DNA from: Spongiimicrobium salis
GTDB lineage: Bacteria; Bacteroidota; Bacteroidia; Flavobacteriales; Flavobacteriaceae
Length of the DNA: 64,000 nt
Direction of reading: 5' to 3'
Assembly (NCBI RefSeq): GCF_043678055.1
Contig: NZ_JBHEQA010000001.1
Location: 558,001 to 622,000, forward strand
The stretch's first letter is position 1. Every line of letters begins with the position of its first letter. Below are positions 18,657-27,479 of this stretch, piece after piece. The notes under the pieces are model-generated. The model was not told the origin of the DNA, ran no database searches, and saw only the letters and a program-made list of their open reading frames with translations. Made by a program: the position numbers and the translations under genes.

Positions 18657-19262
18657 ATGCGTATTTTTAATACTGTCCAATTACCAGCTATGCCCGTACA
18701 AAACCAATTGCTTTGCTTTCCCAAAGAGGATGCCCAAAAGCGGCTTCTTCTCGGCAAGCCAGGAAGTCAAAATCTCCTGTGCATAGGAATCAATCCCCAT
18801 ACTGCCCATGGAAAAAAATTAGATCCTACTTCAAAAAATGTAGCAAAAATTGCCCAAAATCACGGATATGACGGCTGGTTTTTAATGAATTTATATCCTA
18901 AACGAACGGCCAAAGTAGCCCTCTTGGAAACTAGGGCCGATCTGCTTTTATTCCAAGAAAACCTAAGTTATATCCAAACTTTCCTTGAACATAACGATTT
19001 TAAAATCCGTACCATATGGTTGGCTTGGGGCAATGGAATTGCTTCAACCGAACATCCTTATTTGAGAGAGGCGGCTGAACAACTTTACCTGATTTCTACC
19101 CGACTTTCTTTTAACTTTGTTAGTATTGGCATCAATCATTCGGGGCATCCCACCCATCCTTCACCTCAAGCGTTAGCGCAGAAATTCCGAAAGGACTATA
19201 CTAAGATTCGATTGATTCCATTTGATTTTAACCGGTATATTTTGGACATTGTCCGAACATAA
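18657..19262 (+). CDS. DUF1643 domain-containing protein
   Basis: 201 residues. The family signature is visible: LLCIGINPHTAHGKKLDPT, a following helix with Asn/Gly, GWFLMNLYPKRT, and IWLAWGNG, ending with an HSGHPTHPSPQALA segment. DUF1643 proteins are small cytosolic proteins of unknown activity, sometimes mobile-element associated, but nothing mobile is seen here. The cupin gene starts 19 bases downstream, so these two may be cotranscribed. Confidence 0.8.
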   Translation: MRIFNTVQLPAMPVQNQLLCFPKEDAQKRLLLGKPGSQNLLCIGINPHTAHGKKLDPTSKNVAKIAQNHGYDGWFLMNLYPKRTAKVALLETRADLLLFQENLSYIQTFLEHNDFKIRTIWLAWGNGIASTEHPYLREAAEQLYLISTRLSFNFVSIGINHSGHPTHPSPQALAQKFRKDYTKIRLIPFDFNRYILDIVRT

Positions 19263-19281
19263 AGCAAAGAAATACTACATT

Positions 19282-19650
19282 ATGCCCAAAAAATATCAAA
19301 TCCAGAAAAATCCTTTTGTTGTACCTACAACGGATGGGAAACTCATTGAAGAACATTTTGGTGGGGCCACCAATGGGGATACGCAATTGAGCCTAGCCCA
19401 TTTGATTGCCCCTCCGGGCTGGAGCGAGCCTTTTCAAACCCCAGAGTTTGATGAATACACCTATATTATTCGCGGTAAAAAAGAATTTACGATCGAGGGG
19501 GAAAAAGTGACCCTAAGTGCTGGGCAATCTATTAAAATTGAAAAAAACACTCGCATTCGTTATGCCAATCCCTTTGAGGAAGCCTGTGAGTACATTGCCA
19601 TATGTACGCCGGCCTTTTCCATGGAAAGTGTCCATCGCGAAGCAGAATGA
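19282..19650 (+). CDS. Small cupin domain protein
   Basis: 122 residues from ATG 19282 (MPKKYQIQKNPFVVPTTDGK). A single cupin barrel is indicated by the core APPGWSEPFQTPEFDEYTYIIRGKKEFTI and the second motif GQSIKIEKNTRIRYANP. In the first motif the usual HxH metal ligands are replaced (W-S-E, F-Q-T), so metal binding may be altered. The ligand is unknown. It sits just after the DUF1643 gene on the same strand. Confidence 0.8.
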   Translation: MPKKYQIQKNPFVVPTTDGKLIEEHFGGATNGDTQLSLAHLIAPPGWSEPFQTPEFDEYTYIIRGKKEFTIEGEKVTLSAGQSIKIEKNTRIRYANPFEEACEYIAICTPAFSMESVHREAE

Positions 19651-19755
19651 ACTTAAATTTTAGAAGGAGAATCTTAAACTGAAGAAACTTTTTTATTGAA
19701 GTACGAATACGTAATTTTGTCGGCTTATTCGGCAGCAATAAAAGTAGCCCAAATC

Positions 19756-20595
19756 ATGAAAAAGACACTCCAAAAGTACCTCCCACTGCTCTACGGGCTA
19801 TACCTTAAAATCTTGGTCATATTCGCAAGAAAAAAAGCGGCGAAGACAGCATATCATCTGTTCTGTACGCCTCGTAAGGGAAGAGTTCTGGAAGAACAAC
19901 GATCTTTTTTGGATGGGGCCAAAGATCAGCGTTTGGCATTTAATCATCATAGCATACAAACCTATAAATGGTCTGGCGGAGAAAAAACCGTACTCTTAAT
20001 GCATGGATGGGAGAGCAATAGTTTTCGTTGGTGGCGCTTAATCCCCAGACTTCAGGAAGAAGGATATACCATAATCGCCATGGATGCTCCCGGACATGGA
20101 TATTCCTCGGGCACTTGTCTAAATTTGTTGGTCTATGCCAAATGCGCCCAAAAGGTAATTGAAACCTATAACCCTCAATATATCATTGGACATTCTATGG
20201 GAGGTATGACCTTGGTTTATCACCAATACAAATACCCTAATGCAGCCATTGAAAAAATAATTTCCTTGGGAGCACCATCAGAACTCCCGGAAATCATGGC
20301 ACAGTTTAAACAAATTTTAAATTTGAATCAACGGGTAATGCAAGCTTTGGATGACTATTTTATGACACATTTTGGGTTTCACATCCAAGATTTTTCAACC
20401 TCCAAATACGCCAAGGAGCTCCATAAAAAGGGATTATTGATTCATGATGAATTGGATGCTATAGCCCCCGTTAGTTGTTCCGAGCGTGTACATGCCAATT
20501 GGAAAGACAGCACCTTGATCAAAACAAAGGGCTTGGGGCACTCTTTACATCAAGATGGTGTCAGAGACCGTATTATTGCTTTTTTAAAATCTTAA
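19756..20595 (+). CDS. Alpha/beta hydrolase
   Basis: 279 residues from ATG 19756; a TTG 60 bases upstream is disfavoured. Typical elements are the oxyanion region LLMHGWESNSFRW, the strand MDAPGHGYSSG, the nucleophile elbow IIGHSMGG, the acid region LLIHDELDAIAP and the catalytic His in GLGHSLHQDG. A hydrophobic N-terminal helix (LPLLYGLYLKILVIFA) may anchor it to the membrane. The substrate, likely an ester or lipid, is unknown. Confidence 0.87.
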   Translation: MKKTLQKYLPLLYGLYLKILVIFARKKAAKTAYHLFCTPRKGRVLEEQRSFLDGAKDQRLAFNHHSIQTYKWSGGEKTVLLMHGWESNSFRWWRLIPRLQEEGYTIIAMDAPGHGYSSGTCLNLLVYAKCAQKVIETYNPQYIIGHSMGGMTLVYHQYKYPNAAIEKIISLGAPSELPEIMAQFKQILNLNQRVMQALDDYFMTHFGFHIQDFSTSKYAKELHKKGLLIHDELDAIAPVSCSERVHANWKDSTLIKTKGLGHSLHQDGVRDRIIAFLKS

Positions 20596-20667
20596 AAAGA
20601 CGTAATTTTACGCCTTTAATCATAGTCCTCTATCAAGGGGAATGCACTATTAAAATCATTGAATCCT

Positions 20668-21093
20668 ATGGCACAAGTTTCACCTTTTCATATCGCAATC
20701 CCTGTTCATAATCTGGCGGAATGTAGAACCTTTTACAGAGAAATCCTGAATTGTGAAGAAGGTAGGAGCAGTGATCATTGGGTGGATTTTAATTTGTTTG
20801 GGCATCAATTGGTAATTCATTATAAGCCCAAAAGCGAAGAAGCAGATTTGCATTCCAATCCTGTTGATGGACATAATGTTCCTGTACCCCACTATGGTGT
20901 TGTACTGCCTTGGGATACTTTTGAAGAATTCTCCAAGACCTTAAGGGCCAAAGGGATATCCTTTATTATTGAACCCTATATCCGTTTTGAAGGACAGGTT
21001 GGGGAACAAGCCACGATGTTTTTCTTAGATCCAGCAGGGAATGCCTTGGAATTTAAGGCTTTTAAGGATATGGATCAATTGTTTGCCAAATAA
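20668..21093 (+). CDS. VOC family protein (glyoxalase/bleomycin-resistance fold)
   Basis: 141 residues from ATG 20668. It opens with SPFHIAIPVHNLAECRTFYREILNCEEG and ends with FFLDPAGNALEFKAFKD, which are the first and last beta-alpha-beta units of vicinal-oxygen-chelate proteins; His and Glu metal ligands are in HIAIPV and LEFKAF. The reaction is not predictable. It converges with a lipoprotein gene 5 bases away. Confidence 0.87.
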   Translation: MAQVSPFHIAIPVHNLAECRTFYREILNCEEGRSSDHWVDFNLFGHQLVIHYKPKSEEADLHSNPVDGHNVPVPHYGVVLPWDTFEEFSKTLRAKGISFIIEPYIRFEGQVGEQATMFFLDPAGNALEFKAFKDMDQLFAK

Positions 21094-21098
21094 AAAAT

Positions 21099-21551
21099 TC
21101 ATTGTTGAAAGGAAATTGTTGTTGTTTTAAGCGTTTCCCCTTCCAATTCAATTTCTTTAGTAGTCAGCAGTGCCTGTAGGGTATCCAAATCTTTGCGCGC
21201 GCCGTCCTTCATATGCACCACAAATTCTATCTGTGTGCTGTCGCCCTTGACTTCTTCTTTTAGGAGTTCAATTTTTTCTATGGTAGTAGCCTTGGAGGCG
21301 CTTTCCAAAAATGATAAATCCTCAACAAAATCATGGTTAAACTCTGGATGACTTTGGCGCAATTTATACTGGTCCAAAGCGGCCTTTATTTTTTCCAATA
21401 TCAAAAGCTCGCGTGCCTTGTCCATAGACATCTCCTTGGAGGCTTCCACTTCCATTTCCAATAGTAAATCCGTATTTTCTTTTGAGGATCTGTTGGCACA
21501 GGAAAACAAAATACCCATACACCCCAAGTATATCCAATGTTTAGTTTTCAT
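21099..21551 (-). CDS. Putative lipoprotein
   Basis: 150 residues with lipobox GILFSC (Cys18). The remainder is highly charged and mostly helical in appearance, with no recognised domain. Its ATG overlaps the 3' end of the upstream membrane-protein gene by 11 bases, so the two are translationally linked and probably work together. Confidence 0.72.
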   Translation of the reverse strand: MKTKHWIYLGCMGILFSCANRSSKENTDLLLEMEVEASKEMSMDKARELLILEKIKAALDQYKLRQSHPEFNHDFVEDLSFLESASKATTIEKIELLKEEVKGDSTQIEFVVHMKDGARKDLDTLQALLTTKEIELEGETLKTTTISFQQ

Positions 21552-22455
21552 GAGCTATTCGGAATTTAAGTTTAACTATTTTTCCTCTTCGGTATTCTGT
21601 CTTTAGCACCCTTAAGTTTTTAAGTCTTTGGGTGGGAGTCGTCAAGATATTGATAAAAGCTTTCTTCCGATGGCGTTCCACACCAAGCCGTCCGGGCAAT
21701 ACCTCAAAAATAATGGCATCATCTGCCAACAAATGTTCCAATTCCTCCCTCCTTTTTTTCCAATCCTTAACATTGGAATTGCCATAATAATGTAACATCA
21801 ATGCATAATCGTCCGTACGTAAACGAATAGGCTCCAAAGTTTCCGAGCTTACTTCCCTGTAAATCGTATCGGTCTTATAATAAGGAGATTGGGCAATAAA
21901 ACGGACGTGTTTTTTTGTTGTAGTATAGCTAAAACATCCTAGACTATCTGTTTTATGGTATGAGGGAGATTCTCCCTCCTTTAATACGATAATATCTATA
22001 GGCGCTCTGGTGATTGCTTGTCCGGTATCCATATCCTGGAAACAAAAGTGCAAATTCGTATTGGTATTGATAAAGGCGTAACCAAGGATTCCTATAAGCA
22101 GCATACCCCCTATATACATCATCCAATAGGTTTTTATCGTATTCTTAGGTCCTGAAAGCGCATGATGTTCTTGTCGGAAGGCGTGCCAGTTTTCAAAACC
22201 CACATAACGCGATAGTACATTTAAAATATCGATTCGCGGTAGTTTTTCAGCTTGGTTTTTCACATAACTATAGAACCATTTTTCACTCACGCTGGATTGC
22301 GTCTTATCCCTAAGATCCTCCTGAAATCGAGTAATATCTTCTCCCTTCCATTGGGAAATATCCTTGTGCGAACTCGCATGCGTTTTTAAAAACACCGTAT
22401 TCACTTGCTTTAAAAGCAATTGAAACAATTGAATATCCTTAGAAACTTCCTTCAA
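21541..22455 (-). CDS. Membrane protein with conserved N-terminal cytoplasmic domain, unknown function
   Basis: 304 residues. TTG at 22455 is the best start, since an in-frame TAA directly precedes it and no ATG occurs near the conserved N-terminus. Residues ~1-105 form a cytoplasmic segment (SVSEKWFYSYVKN, PRIDILNVLSRYVGFENWHAFRQ) seen in other Bacteroidota proteins as far as I recall. One membrane helix follows (WMMYIGGMLLIGILGYAF), then an extracytoplasmic part that looks like a carboxypeptidase-regulatory beta-sandwich (APIDIIVLKEG...DSLGCFSYTT). Signal sensing across the inner membrane is conceivable but inferred. Confidence 0.7.
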   Translation of the reverse strand: MKEVSKDIQLFQLLLKQVNTVFLKTHASSHKDISQWKGEDITRFQEDLRDKTQSSVSEKWFYSYVKNQAEKLPRIDILNVLSRYVGFENWHAFRQEHHALSGPKNTIKTYWMMYIGGMLLIGILGYAFINTNTNLHFCFQDMDTGQAITRAPIDIIVLKEGESPSYHKTDSLGCFSYTTTKKHVRFIAQSPYYKTDTIYREVSSETLEPIRLRTDDYALMLHYYGNSNVKDWKKRREELEHLLADDAIIFEVLPGRLGVERHRKKAFINILTTPTQRLKNLRVLKTEYRRGKIVKLKFRIAHEN

Positions 22456-22577
22456 TTAATTATTTGATTATAAGATAGTTACATTTTTCAAGTATAATAC
22501 AATCCTTTTACAAGGGTTTTACAACAGTATTTCTGCATTCCCTTTTAGGTTTGAAACATCAATTTAAATAAATCCTT

Positions 22578-23435
22578 ATGAAATCAAACACTTTTATCGG
22601 TATCCTTTCCGTATTCCTTCTTTTAGGTTCTTGTTCCCAAAGTTCAAAATATGAACTAGAAAATGTCTCTTTGGAAAAAGTAGCGGAAAATCAAGACTAC
22701 AATTCCATTGCAAGAGAATCTACCAGCGCGCCTGAAAGAACACAAGCTGATCTGCTTTCCAATCTCAAAATTATAAAAAATGCAAGCTGTCGTTTTAAAG
22801 TAGCGAATGTAGATAGTATTACGCAACTGATGCAAAGCCTCATTAAACGCCACAACGGTTATATTTCGGATATGCGTTTTCAACAAAACAGCCATAGCTT
22901 AGAAAACAGATGTACCATTCGTCTGCCCCAACAACACTTTGAATCGGTATTATTTGAATTGGCCAATTATGCAGAATTCATTGACTATAAAAATATCAAT
23001 TCGGAAGATGTATCCGAAGAATATGTTGATCTGCAAGCGCGTTTAAATACAAAGTTAAGGGTGCAGGCGCGTTATGAAGACATTTTACGGAACAAGGCCC
23101 GCACGGTTGAAGAAATTTTACAAACGGAAGAGAAGTTGCGACGATTACAAGAAGAAATAGAGGCCGCGCAAGGAAGGTTACATTATCTGAGCAATAAGGT
23201 AGCCCTTAGTACCATTCAGGTGGACTTATATGAAACCGTGTCCCATGTAGACGAGCCCGAAACTTACATTCAGTCCTATGGATCTAAAATGAAGGAAAGT
23301 TTAGGTTTCGGTTGGAATCTGCTCAAAGGGATTCTTCTGGGTATTCTATATATCTGGCCTCTGTTGTTCATCTTAATTGCGGTTCTACTATCTTGGAGGT
23401 ATCGCAGGAGAAAGTCCAAATCTATACCATCCTAG
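22578..23435 (+). CDS. DUF4349 lipoprotein with coiled coil and C-terminal membrane helix
   Basis: 285 residues. Lipobox FLLLGSC (Cys19), then a DUF4349 domain: LIKRHNGYISD, IRLPQQHFESVLFELA, EDVSEEYVDLQARL. A coiled coil at ~165-205 (VEEILQTEEKLRRLQEEIEAAQGRL) is followed by ALSTIQVDLYE and one membrane helix (GILLGILYIWPLLFILIAVLLSW) with a basic tail. The family is widespread in Bacteria without a fixed function. It converges with the hybrid kinase gene. Confidence 0.88.
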   Translation: MKSNTFIGILSVFLLLGSCSQSSKYELENVSLEKVAENQDYNSIARESTSAPERTQADLLSNLKIIKNASCRFKVANVDSITQLMQSLIKRHNGYISDMRFQQNSHSLENRCTIRLPQQHFESVLFELANYAEFIDYKNINSEDVSEEYVDLQARLNTKLRVQARYEDILRNKARTVEEILQTEEKLRRLQEEIEAAQGRLHYLSNKVALSTIQVDLYETVSHVDEPETYIQSYGSKMKESLGFGWNLLKGILLGILYIWPLLFILIAVLLSWRYRRRKSKSIPS

Positions 23436-23450
23436 TTTTTTTAACTACAG

Positions 23451-23487
23451 ATCCCATAGCGTACCGTATCTACCGTCGCTATGGGAT
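23451..23487. terminator. Hairpin between convergent genes
   Basis: ATCCCATAGCG pairs exactly with CGCTATGGGAT across a 15-base loop, in the 73-base gap between the DUF4349 gene and the kinase gene. It probably ends both transcripts. Confidence 0.65.
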
Positions 23488-23508
23488 ATTTAAGCTATTG
23501 TTAATGCA

Positions 23509-25560
23509 TCAGACCGTCAAGGTCAGGGCCTCTTCCAAATAGGGTATAAGTTGCTGTCCCAATTCCCTTGCCTTATCATGCGCTCCATCTGCAATGCAGC
23601 GTTCGATATTTTTAGCTAATTTATGTCCGTTCTCAAAACCAAAAACGCCTAAGGAGCCCGCGATAAAATGTGACTTGTCTTTAAGTACATCCATATTCTC
23701 CTCTTGCAAAGCTCTTTTGATTTCTTCAATATCCTCCGGAGTACGCTTATTAAAATGACGTTTGATAATAGCGACAAAATCATTCCCTTCTTGCTCGGTC
23801 AAATTCTTGATCAAGGTATCGAAATCATCAAAAACTATTGTACTGAGTTCCACATTGCTTTCCTCTTTTCCTTCCTTGACTTCAGTCGTTATAGCTTCCT
23901 TTTCAATCGCAATAGCTTCTTTTTTATTGGGATGTAAATGTTTAAAAGTGGTCCGTATCAACTCGTCTTCCGTATAGGGTTTGGCGATGTAATCGTCCAT
24001 TCCAATACTGATACATTTTTCCTTTTCCCCCACTAAGGAGTGGGCCGAGCAGCCAACAATAGGCACTTTTAACTTCAATTCTTTACGTATCTTTTTGGTG
24101 GTGGTAAATCCATCCATGACCGGCATCTGCAAATCCATCAGAATAATATCATATGTGGTTTCCGCCAACATATCCAGTGCTATGGCGCCATTTTCGGCAA
24201 TATCGATATCCGTACCCCAGCGTTTATAGTAATTCCTTGCCAGTAATTGATTGTGAATATTGTCTTCCACCAAAAGAATCTTATCTCCTTTAAATATTGG
24301 TTTTTCTTGTTTTTTGACCACCTTTGTAGTCCCAATTTCCGGCACCCCATTGGTAATGTCAAAAGTAATTTCAAATTTAAATTCCGATCCCTTATCCCGT
24401 TCGCTATCCACCGTTAACTTTCCGTTATGCAATCGCACTAACATGTCAACAATATTCAATCCTAAACCGGTTCCTCCATACAATCTGGTGGTAGAGGTCT
24501 CTGCTTGGGAAAAACGTTCAAAGATAATTTTCAATTTATCTTCGGGAATTCCAATACCGGTATCCTTGACCGAAAAAGAGATATTGGCCTTGCCTTCTTT
24601 TATTTCATAGGCCATTGCGCGTAATTCCACAAATCCTTTTTTGGTAAACTTTATGGCATTACTCACTAAATTTATCAAAATCTGTGTCAACCTTGTTTCA
24701 TCACCCAAAACATAAGGCGGTATTTCATGATCTATACTGGAAATTAATTTTAGCCCTCTTTCTTTCGCTTGGGGACCCTGTAATTTTATGACATGATCCA
24801 TTAATTTGTTCAAAGAAATGGATTTCATCTCCAATTTCAGATTTCCACTTTCCAATTTGGCCACATCCAATACATCATTGATAATAACTTTCAGGTTTTG
24901 CGACGATGTGGCAATGGTATCCAAATAATCCTTTTGCTCTTGGGTCAATACCGTCTTACTCAGCAAGTCATTAAACCCAATGATCGCATTGAGCGGGGTT
25001 CGAATTTCGTGACTCATATTGGAAAGGAATTCATCCTTCACTTTGGACAATTTCTCAGTTTCCAATTTCTCTCTCCTTAAGGTGATAAGATTCATGATGG
25101 TTTTGGAAATCAATTCCATGACCTGTTGTTGATCTTCCGTTAGTTCTCTCGGGCTGCTATCTATCGCACAAAAAGATCCAAGGGCTGCACCATACTCATC
25201 GATCAACGGAGTACCTGCATAAAATCTTGTTTTATCCCCGTCAGTGACCAAAGGGCTATCCTTAAAGCGATCATCTTCCAAGGCATCATTGACTACAAAA
25301 GTATCTTCGCCCATGATGGTATATTGGCAAAAAGAAATATCCCGATCTGTTTCAATAGTATCTGTACCTAATCGTGATTTAAACCATTGTCGGTCTTCAT
25401 CTACAAAGGAAAGCAAACAAATAGGGACATCTAAAATTCGGGCTGCAAGTTTCGTTAGGTCGTCGAACATTGCTTCTTCTTTAGAATCTAAAATGGAGTA
25501 ATGCCGCAATCGTTCTAAGCGGAGTTCTTCATTTTCAGGCATAGGTAGGTTAGAGTTCAT
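23509..25560 (-). CDS. Hybrid sensor histidine kinase (GAF-HisKA-HATPase-REC-HPt)
   Basis: 683 residues, cytosolic. Order: GAF domain at ~20-160; HisKA with phospho-acceptor His184 in NMSHEIRTPLN; HATPase with N-box ILINLVSNAIKF and G-boxes DTGIGIP and GGTGLGLNI; receiver domain ~425-535 with Asp476 (ILMDLQMPVMDG) and Lys527; C-terminal HPt with His631 in KSHFIAGSLGVFG. All phosphorelay residues are present, so it should pass phosphate His-Asp-His within one chain. No response regulator is adjacent. The signal for the GAF domain is unknown. Confidence 0.92.
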   Translation of the reverse strand: MNSNLPMPENEELRLERLRHYSILDSKEEAMFDDLTKLAARILDVPICLLSFVDEDRQWFKSRLGTDTIETDRDISFCQYTIMGEDTFVVNDALEDDRFKDSPLVTDGDKTRFYAGTPLIDEYGAALGSFCAIDSSPRELTEDQQQVMELISKTIMNLITLRREKLETEKLSKVKDEFLSNMSHEIRTPLNAIIGFNDLLSKTVLTQEQKDYLDTIATSSQNLKVIINDVLDVAKLESGNLKLEMKSISLNKLMDHVIKLQGPQAKERGLKLISSIDHEIPPYVLGDETRLTQILINLVSNAIKFTKKGFVELRAMAYEIKEGKANISFSVKDTGIGIPEDKLKIIFERFSQAETSTTRLYGGTGLGLNIVDMLVRLHNGKLTVDSERDKGSEFKFEITFDITNGVPEIGTTKVVKKQEKPIFKGDKILLVEDNIHNQLLARNYYKRWGTDIDIAENGAIALDMLAETTYDIILMDLQMPVMDGFTTTKKIRKELKLKVPIVGCSAHSLVGEKEKCISIGMDDYIAKPYTEDELIRTTFKHLHPNKKEAIAIEKEAITTEVKEGKEESNVELSTIVFDDFDTLIKNLTEQEGNDFVAIIKRHFNKRTPEDIEEIKRALQEENMDVLKDKSHFIAGSLGVFGFENGHKLAKNIERCIADGAHDKARELGQQLIPYLEEALTLTV

Positions 25561-25687
25561 AATGGTCTTTTGTTTCAGCTTTTAACGGCTTAAGAATCAA
25601 AATATTGCATTTTTTCGAATAAAAAGTAGGTTTTAGATTACATTAATAATTCCAATTACGCATAAAATAGATTTTTGCAAAAAAAGA

Positions 25688-25711
25688 AGCCCAAGGGATA
25701 TCCCTTGGGCT
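25688..25711 (-). terminator. Rho-independent terminator after yceI-like gene
   Basis: A perfect 24-base palindrome (AGCCCAAGGGAT and its complement) is followed, in the minus direction, by a run of U. It lies 26 bases after the stop of the YceI-family gene and would end that operon. Confidence 0.8.
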
Positions 25712-25736
25712 TTCATCAAATTTTATGAGTGCTGTA

Positions 25737-26291
25737 TTACCTCTTCTTCATCTCAAAGTCGACCACCACATTAATTTCCTTAGCTATTTTATTGCTTACT
25801 ACTTTAGGAATATCAATCGCAAAATCTTGCGGCTTTGTTCTAAAACTTGTCGTAAAAGAAATCACATCACCACTTTTAGACACTTTTGCTGTAGTATTGA
25901 TTTCTTTGGTTTTACCATGCAAGGTTAAACTCCCTTTTAAAGGATATTCTTTTGCCGAACTTGATAGATCCCCTGCGGAAAAACCTTCCAATTTTCCTTT
26001 AAAAGTGGCTTTTGGATATTCTTCGGACTCCATGTAATTCTCATTAAAATGCTCTTCCATCAGTGCTACTTTAAATCTAAATCCACGCATTAAGGCCAAG
26101 GCTGCAATATCGCCGTTTGCCGTATTTAATATCCCGGTAACATTCTCATTTTTTGCTTTCACCTCTTCAAAAGAGGCTACCGAAGCCTCAAAATCTATAG
26201 CTCCATTTTTTGTAATATACTTGTCCTGGGCAAAGGATAGGCTAAAACCTAAAAGGAATATCCCTACTGTAAAAATTGTACTCTTCTTCAT
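25737..26291 (-). CDS. YceI family protein, exported
   Basis: 184 residues from ATG 26291, giving signal peptide MKKSTIFTVGIFLLGFSLSFAQ; the longer frame would overlap the upstream gene. The mature part has YceI lipocalin-like features: KNGAIDFEAS, a GFRFKVALMEEHFNENYMES segment, PKATFKGKLEGFS, YPLKGSLTLHGKTKEI, and DFAIDIPKVVSNKIAKEI. Family members bind isoprenoid lipids in the periplasm. The gene starts 23 bases after the cytochrome-type lipoprotein gene, which suggests an operon. Confidence 0.9.
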   Translation of the reverse strand: MKKSTIFTVGIFLLGFSLSFAQDKYITKNGAIDFEASVASFEEVKAKNENVTGILNTANGDIAALALMRGFRFKVALMEEHFNENYMESEEYPKATFKGKLEGFSAGDLSSSAKEYPLKGSLTLHGKTKEINTTAKVSKSGDVISFTTSFRTKPQDFAIDIPKVVSNKIAKEINVVVDFEMKKR

Positions 26292-26314
26292 TTTTTTTGT
26301 TTTTTGTTTATTTC

Positions 26315-26668
26315 TTATTCGGCAAATCCATCTTCTACCCATCGGTCAAACAATTCACGAGTGGCAACCGGCAGTAGACCAGAAGGTGGCATTGGCGCTG
26401 TATTACTATTTATTCTACCTATCAAACCTCTATTTTCAATAGCCGAACGTACATTTTCCAACGTCACTAACGGAATTGGCGCTCCATTTTGAGGAGGATC
26501 TGAATGGCACTCATTGCAAATACCTTGTGTAATAGGTTGTATATTAGCTTCAAAAGTAATAATTCCCTCTACGGGCGGGTCTATAAGATCCTCTTCGTTA
26601 ACACTGGTACAGGAAACCAGAGCGATCAATATACTTCCCATAATCATTAGTTTTGTGTTTATTTTCAT
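26315..26668 (-). CDS. Lipoprotein with single c-type haem motif
   Basis: 117 residues. Lipobox LIALVSC (Cys20) and a haem-attachment motif CNECH, followed by PPSG with a candidate distal Met (APMPPSG). This is a short monohaem cytochrome-like protein anchored in a membrane, probably an electron carrier or a surface haem protein. It is the first gene of a likely operon with the YceI-family gene. Confidence 0.8.
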   Translation of the reverse strand: MKINTKLMIMGSILIALVSCTSVNEEDLIDPPVEGIITFEANIQPITQGICNECHSDPPQNGAPIPLVTLENVRSAIENRGLIGRINSNTAPMPPSGLLPVATRELFDRWVEDGFAE

Positions 26669-27093
26669 AGCATCTTGCAGTTTTATGTTCTTTAAGTCGT
26701 TAAAAATTCAAAAAGCAAACACAAAACTTTAGATTCGTGCTTTTTACAGTTTCTTCTGAAAATCGATTCTCCATTACCTTATCCCTATTTGCTTTATTCT
26801 TCTATTACAAACTGGGGATTTCCCGAATTATTTTGCTGCTTTTTATTTTATTTGAATCTCGTTTAAGGGATCAAGAAAAATTCTACGATTATTTTTCTTC
26901 CCTAATTTATACATTTCTTGCTCTTTTTAGCCATACATTCCATATTTTTAGTCTTGAAATATCTTCTTCCTGATTGTTTGTCCGAAATATTTATACAAAA
27001 AATAGTAGGGATGAAAGATTGGGAACGACTTAAGTTAAAATAAATACCAATACTAATTCTTCAGGAGCTATAGGTTCCATAAAAAATGATTTT
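26669..27093. other. AT-rich divergent intergenic region, no gene seen
   Basis: 425 bases between the divergent cytochrome-type and OB-fold genes. The open frame at 26737-26973 lacks an ATG and reads as low-complexity hydrophobic sequence, so I do not call it. The region presumably holds both promoters; no exact TAnnTTTG box at a convincing distance was found. Confidence 0.5.
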
Positions 27094-27468
27094 ATGAAAA
27101 AAAAGATTTTGATTCTCTTGGCAATCGTCATCGTAGCTGCTATAGGCGTCTATAAATACGCCTATCAGGAACACCGGAATATAGAAACCGAAAAAGCGGC
27201 ATTTGTCACTACAGCATCGGAAATGATTGCAGCTTTTCAAGAAGATGCGGAAGCGGCATCGGCCAAATATACCAATCAGACCATTGAGGTTTCTGGTTCA
27301 GTGACATCACAAGAGGAGAACAATATCACCATTGACAATACTATCTTTGCCCAATTTACGGACACGGCAGTTAAAGCAGAAGGAGCGATTACCTTTAAAG
27401 GACGCTGTTTAGGGTATGATGAATTGCTCGAGGAGATTAAATTTGATCAATGTACACTTATAAAATAA
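27094..27468 (+). CDS. Small membrane-anchored OB-fold (tRNA_anti-like) protein
   Basis: 124 residues. An uncleaved-looking N-terminal helix (ILILLAIVIVAAIGVYKYAY) is followed by a region resembling the tRNA_anti-like OB domain: AAFQEDAEAASAKYTNQTIEVSGSVTS, then strands ending in GRCLGYDELLEEIKFDQCTL. Two cysteines near the end may pair. Such proteins are often encoded with DUF5777 and YceI proteins in Bacteroidota, as here (recollection, not searched). The next gene starts 11 bases downstream. Confidence 0.75.
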   Translation: MKKKILILLAIVIVAAIGVYKYAYQEHRNIETEKAAFVTTASEMIAAFQEDAEAASAKYTNQTIEVSGSVTSQEENNITIDNTIFAQFTDTAVKAEGAITFKGRCLGYDELLEEIKFDQCTLIK

Positions 27469-27479
27469 TATCAAGAATA

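Noticed and set aside
26737..26973. 78-codon open frame between divergent genes
   Set aside because: No ATG, low-complexity Phe/Leu/Ser content typical of AT-rich non-coding DNA, no leader or family resemblance.
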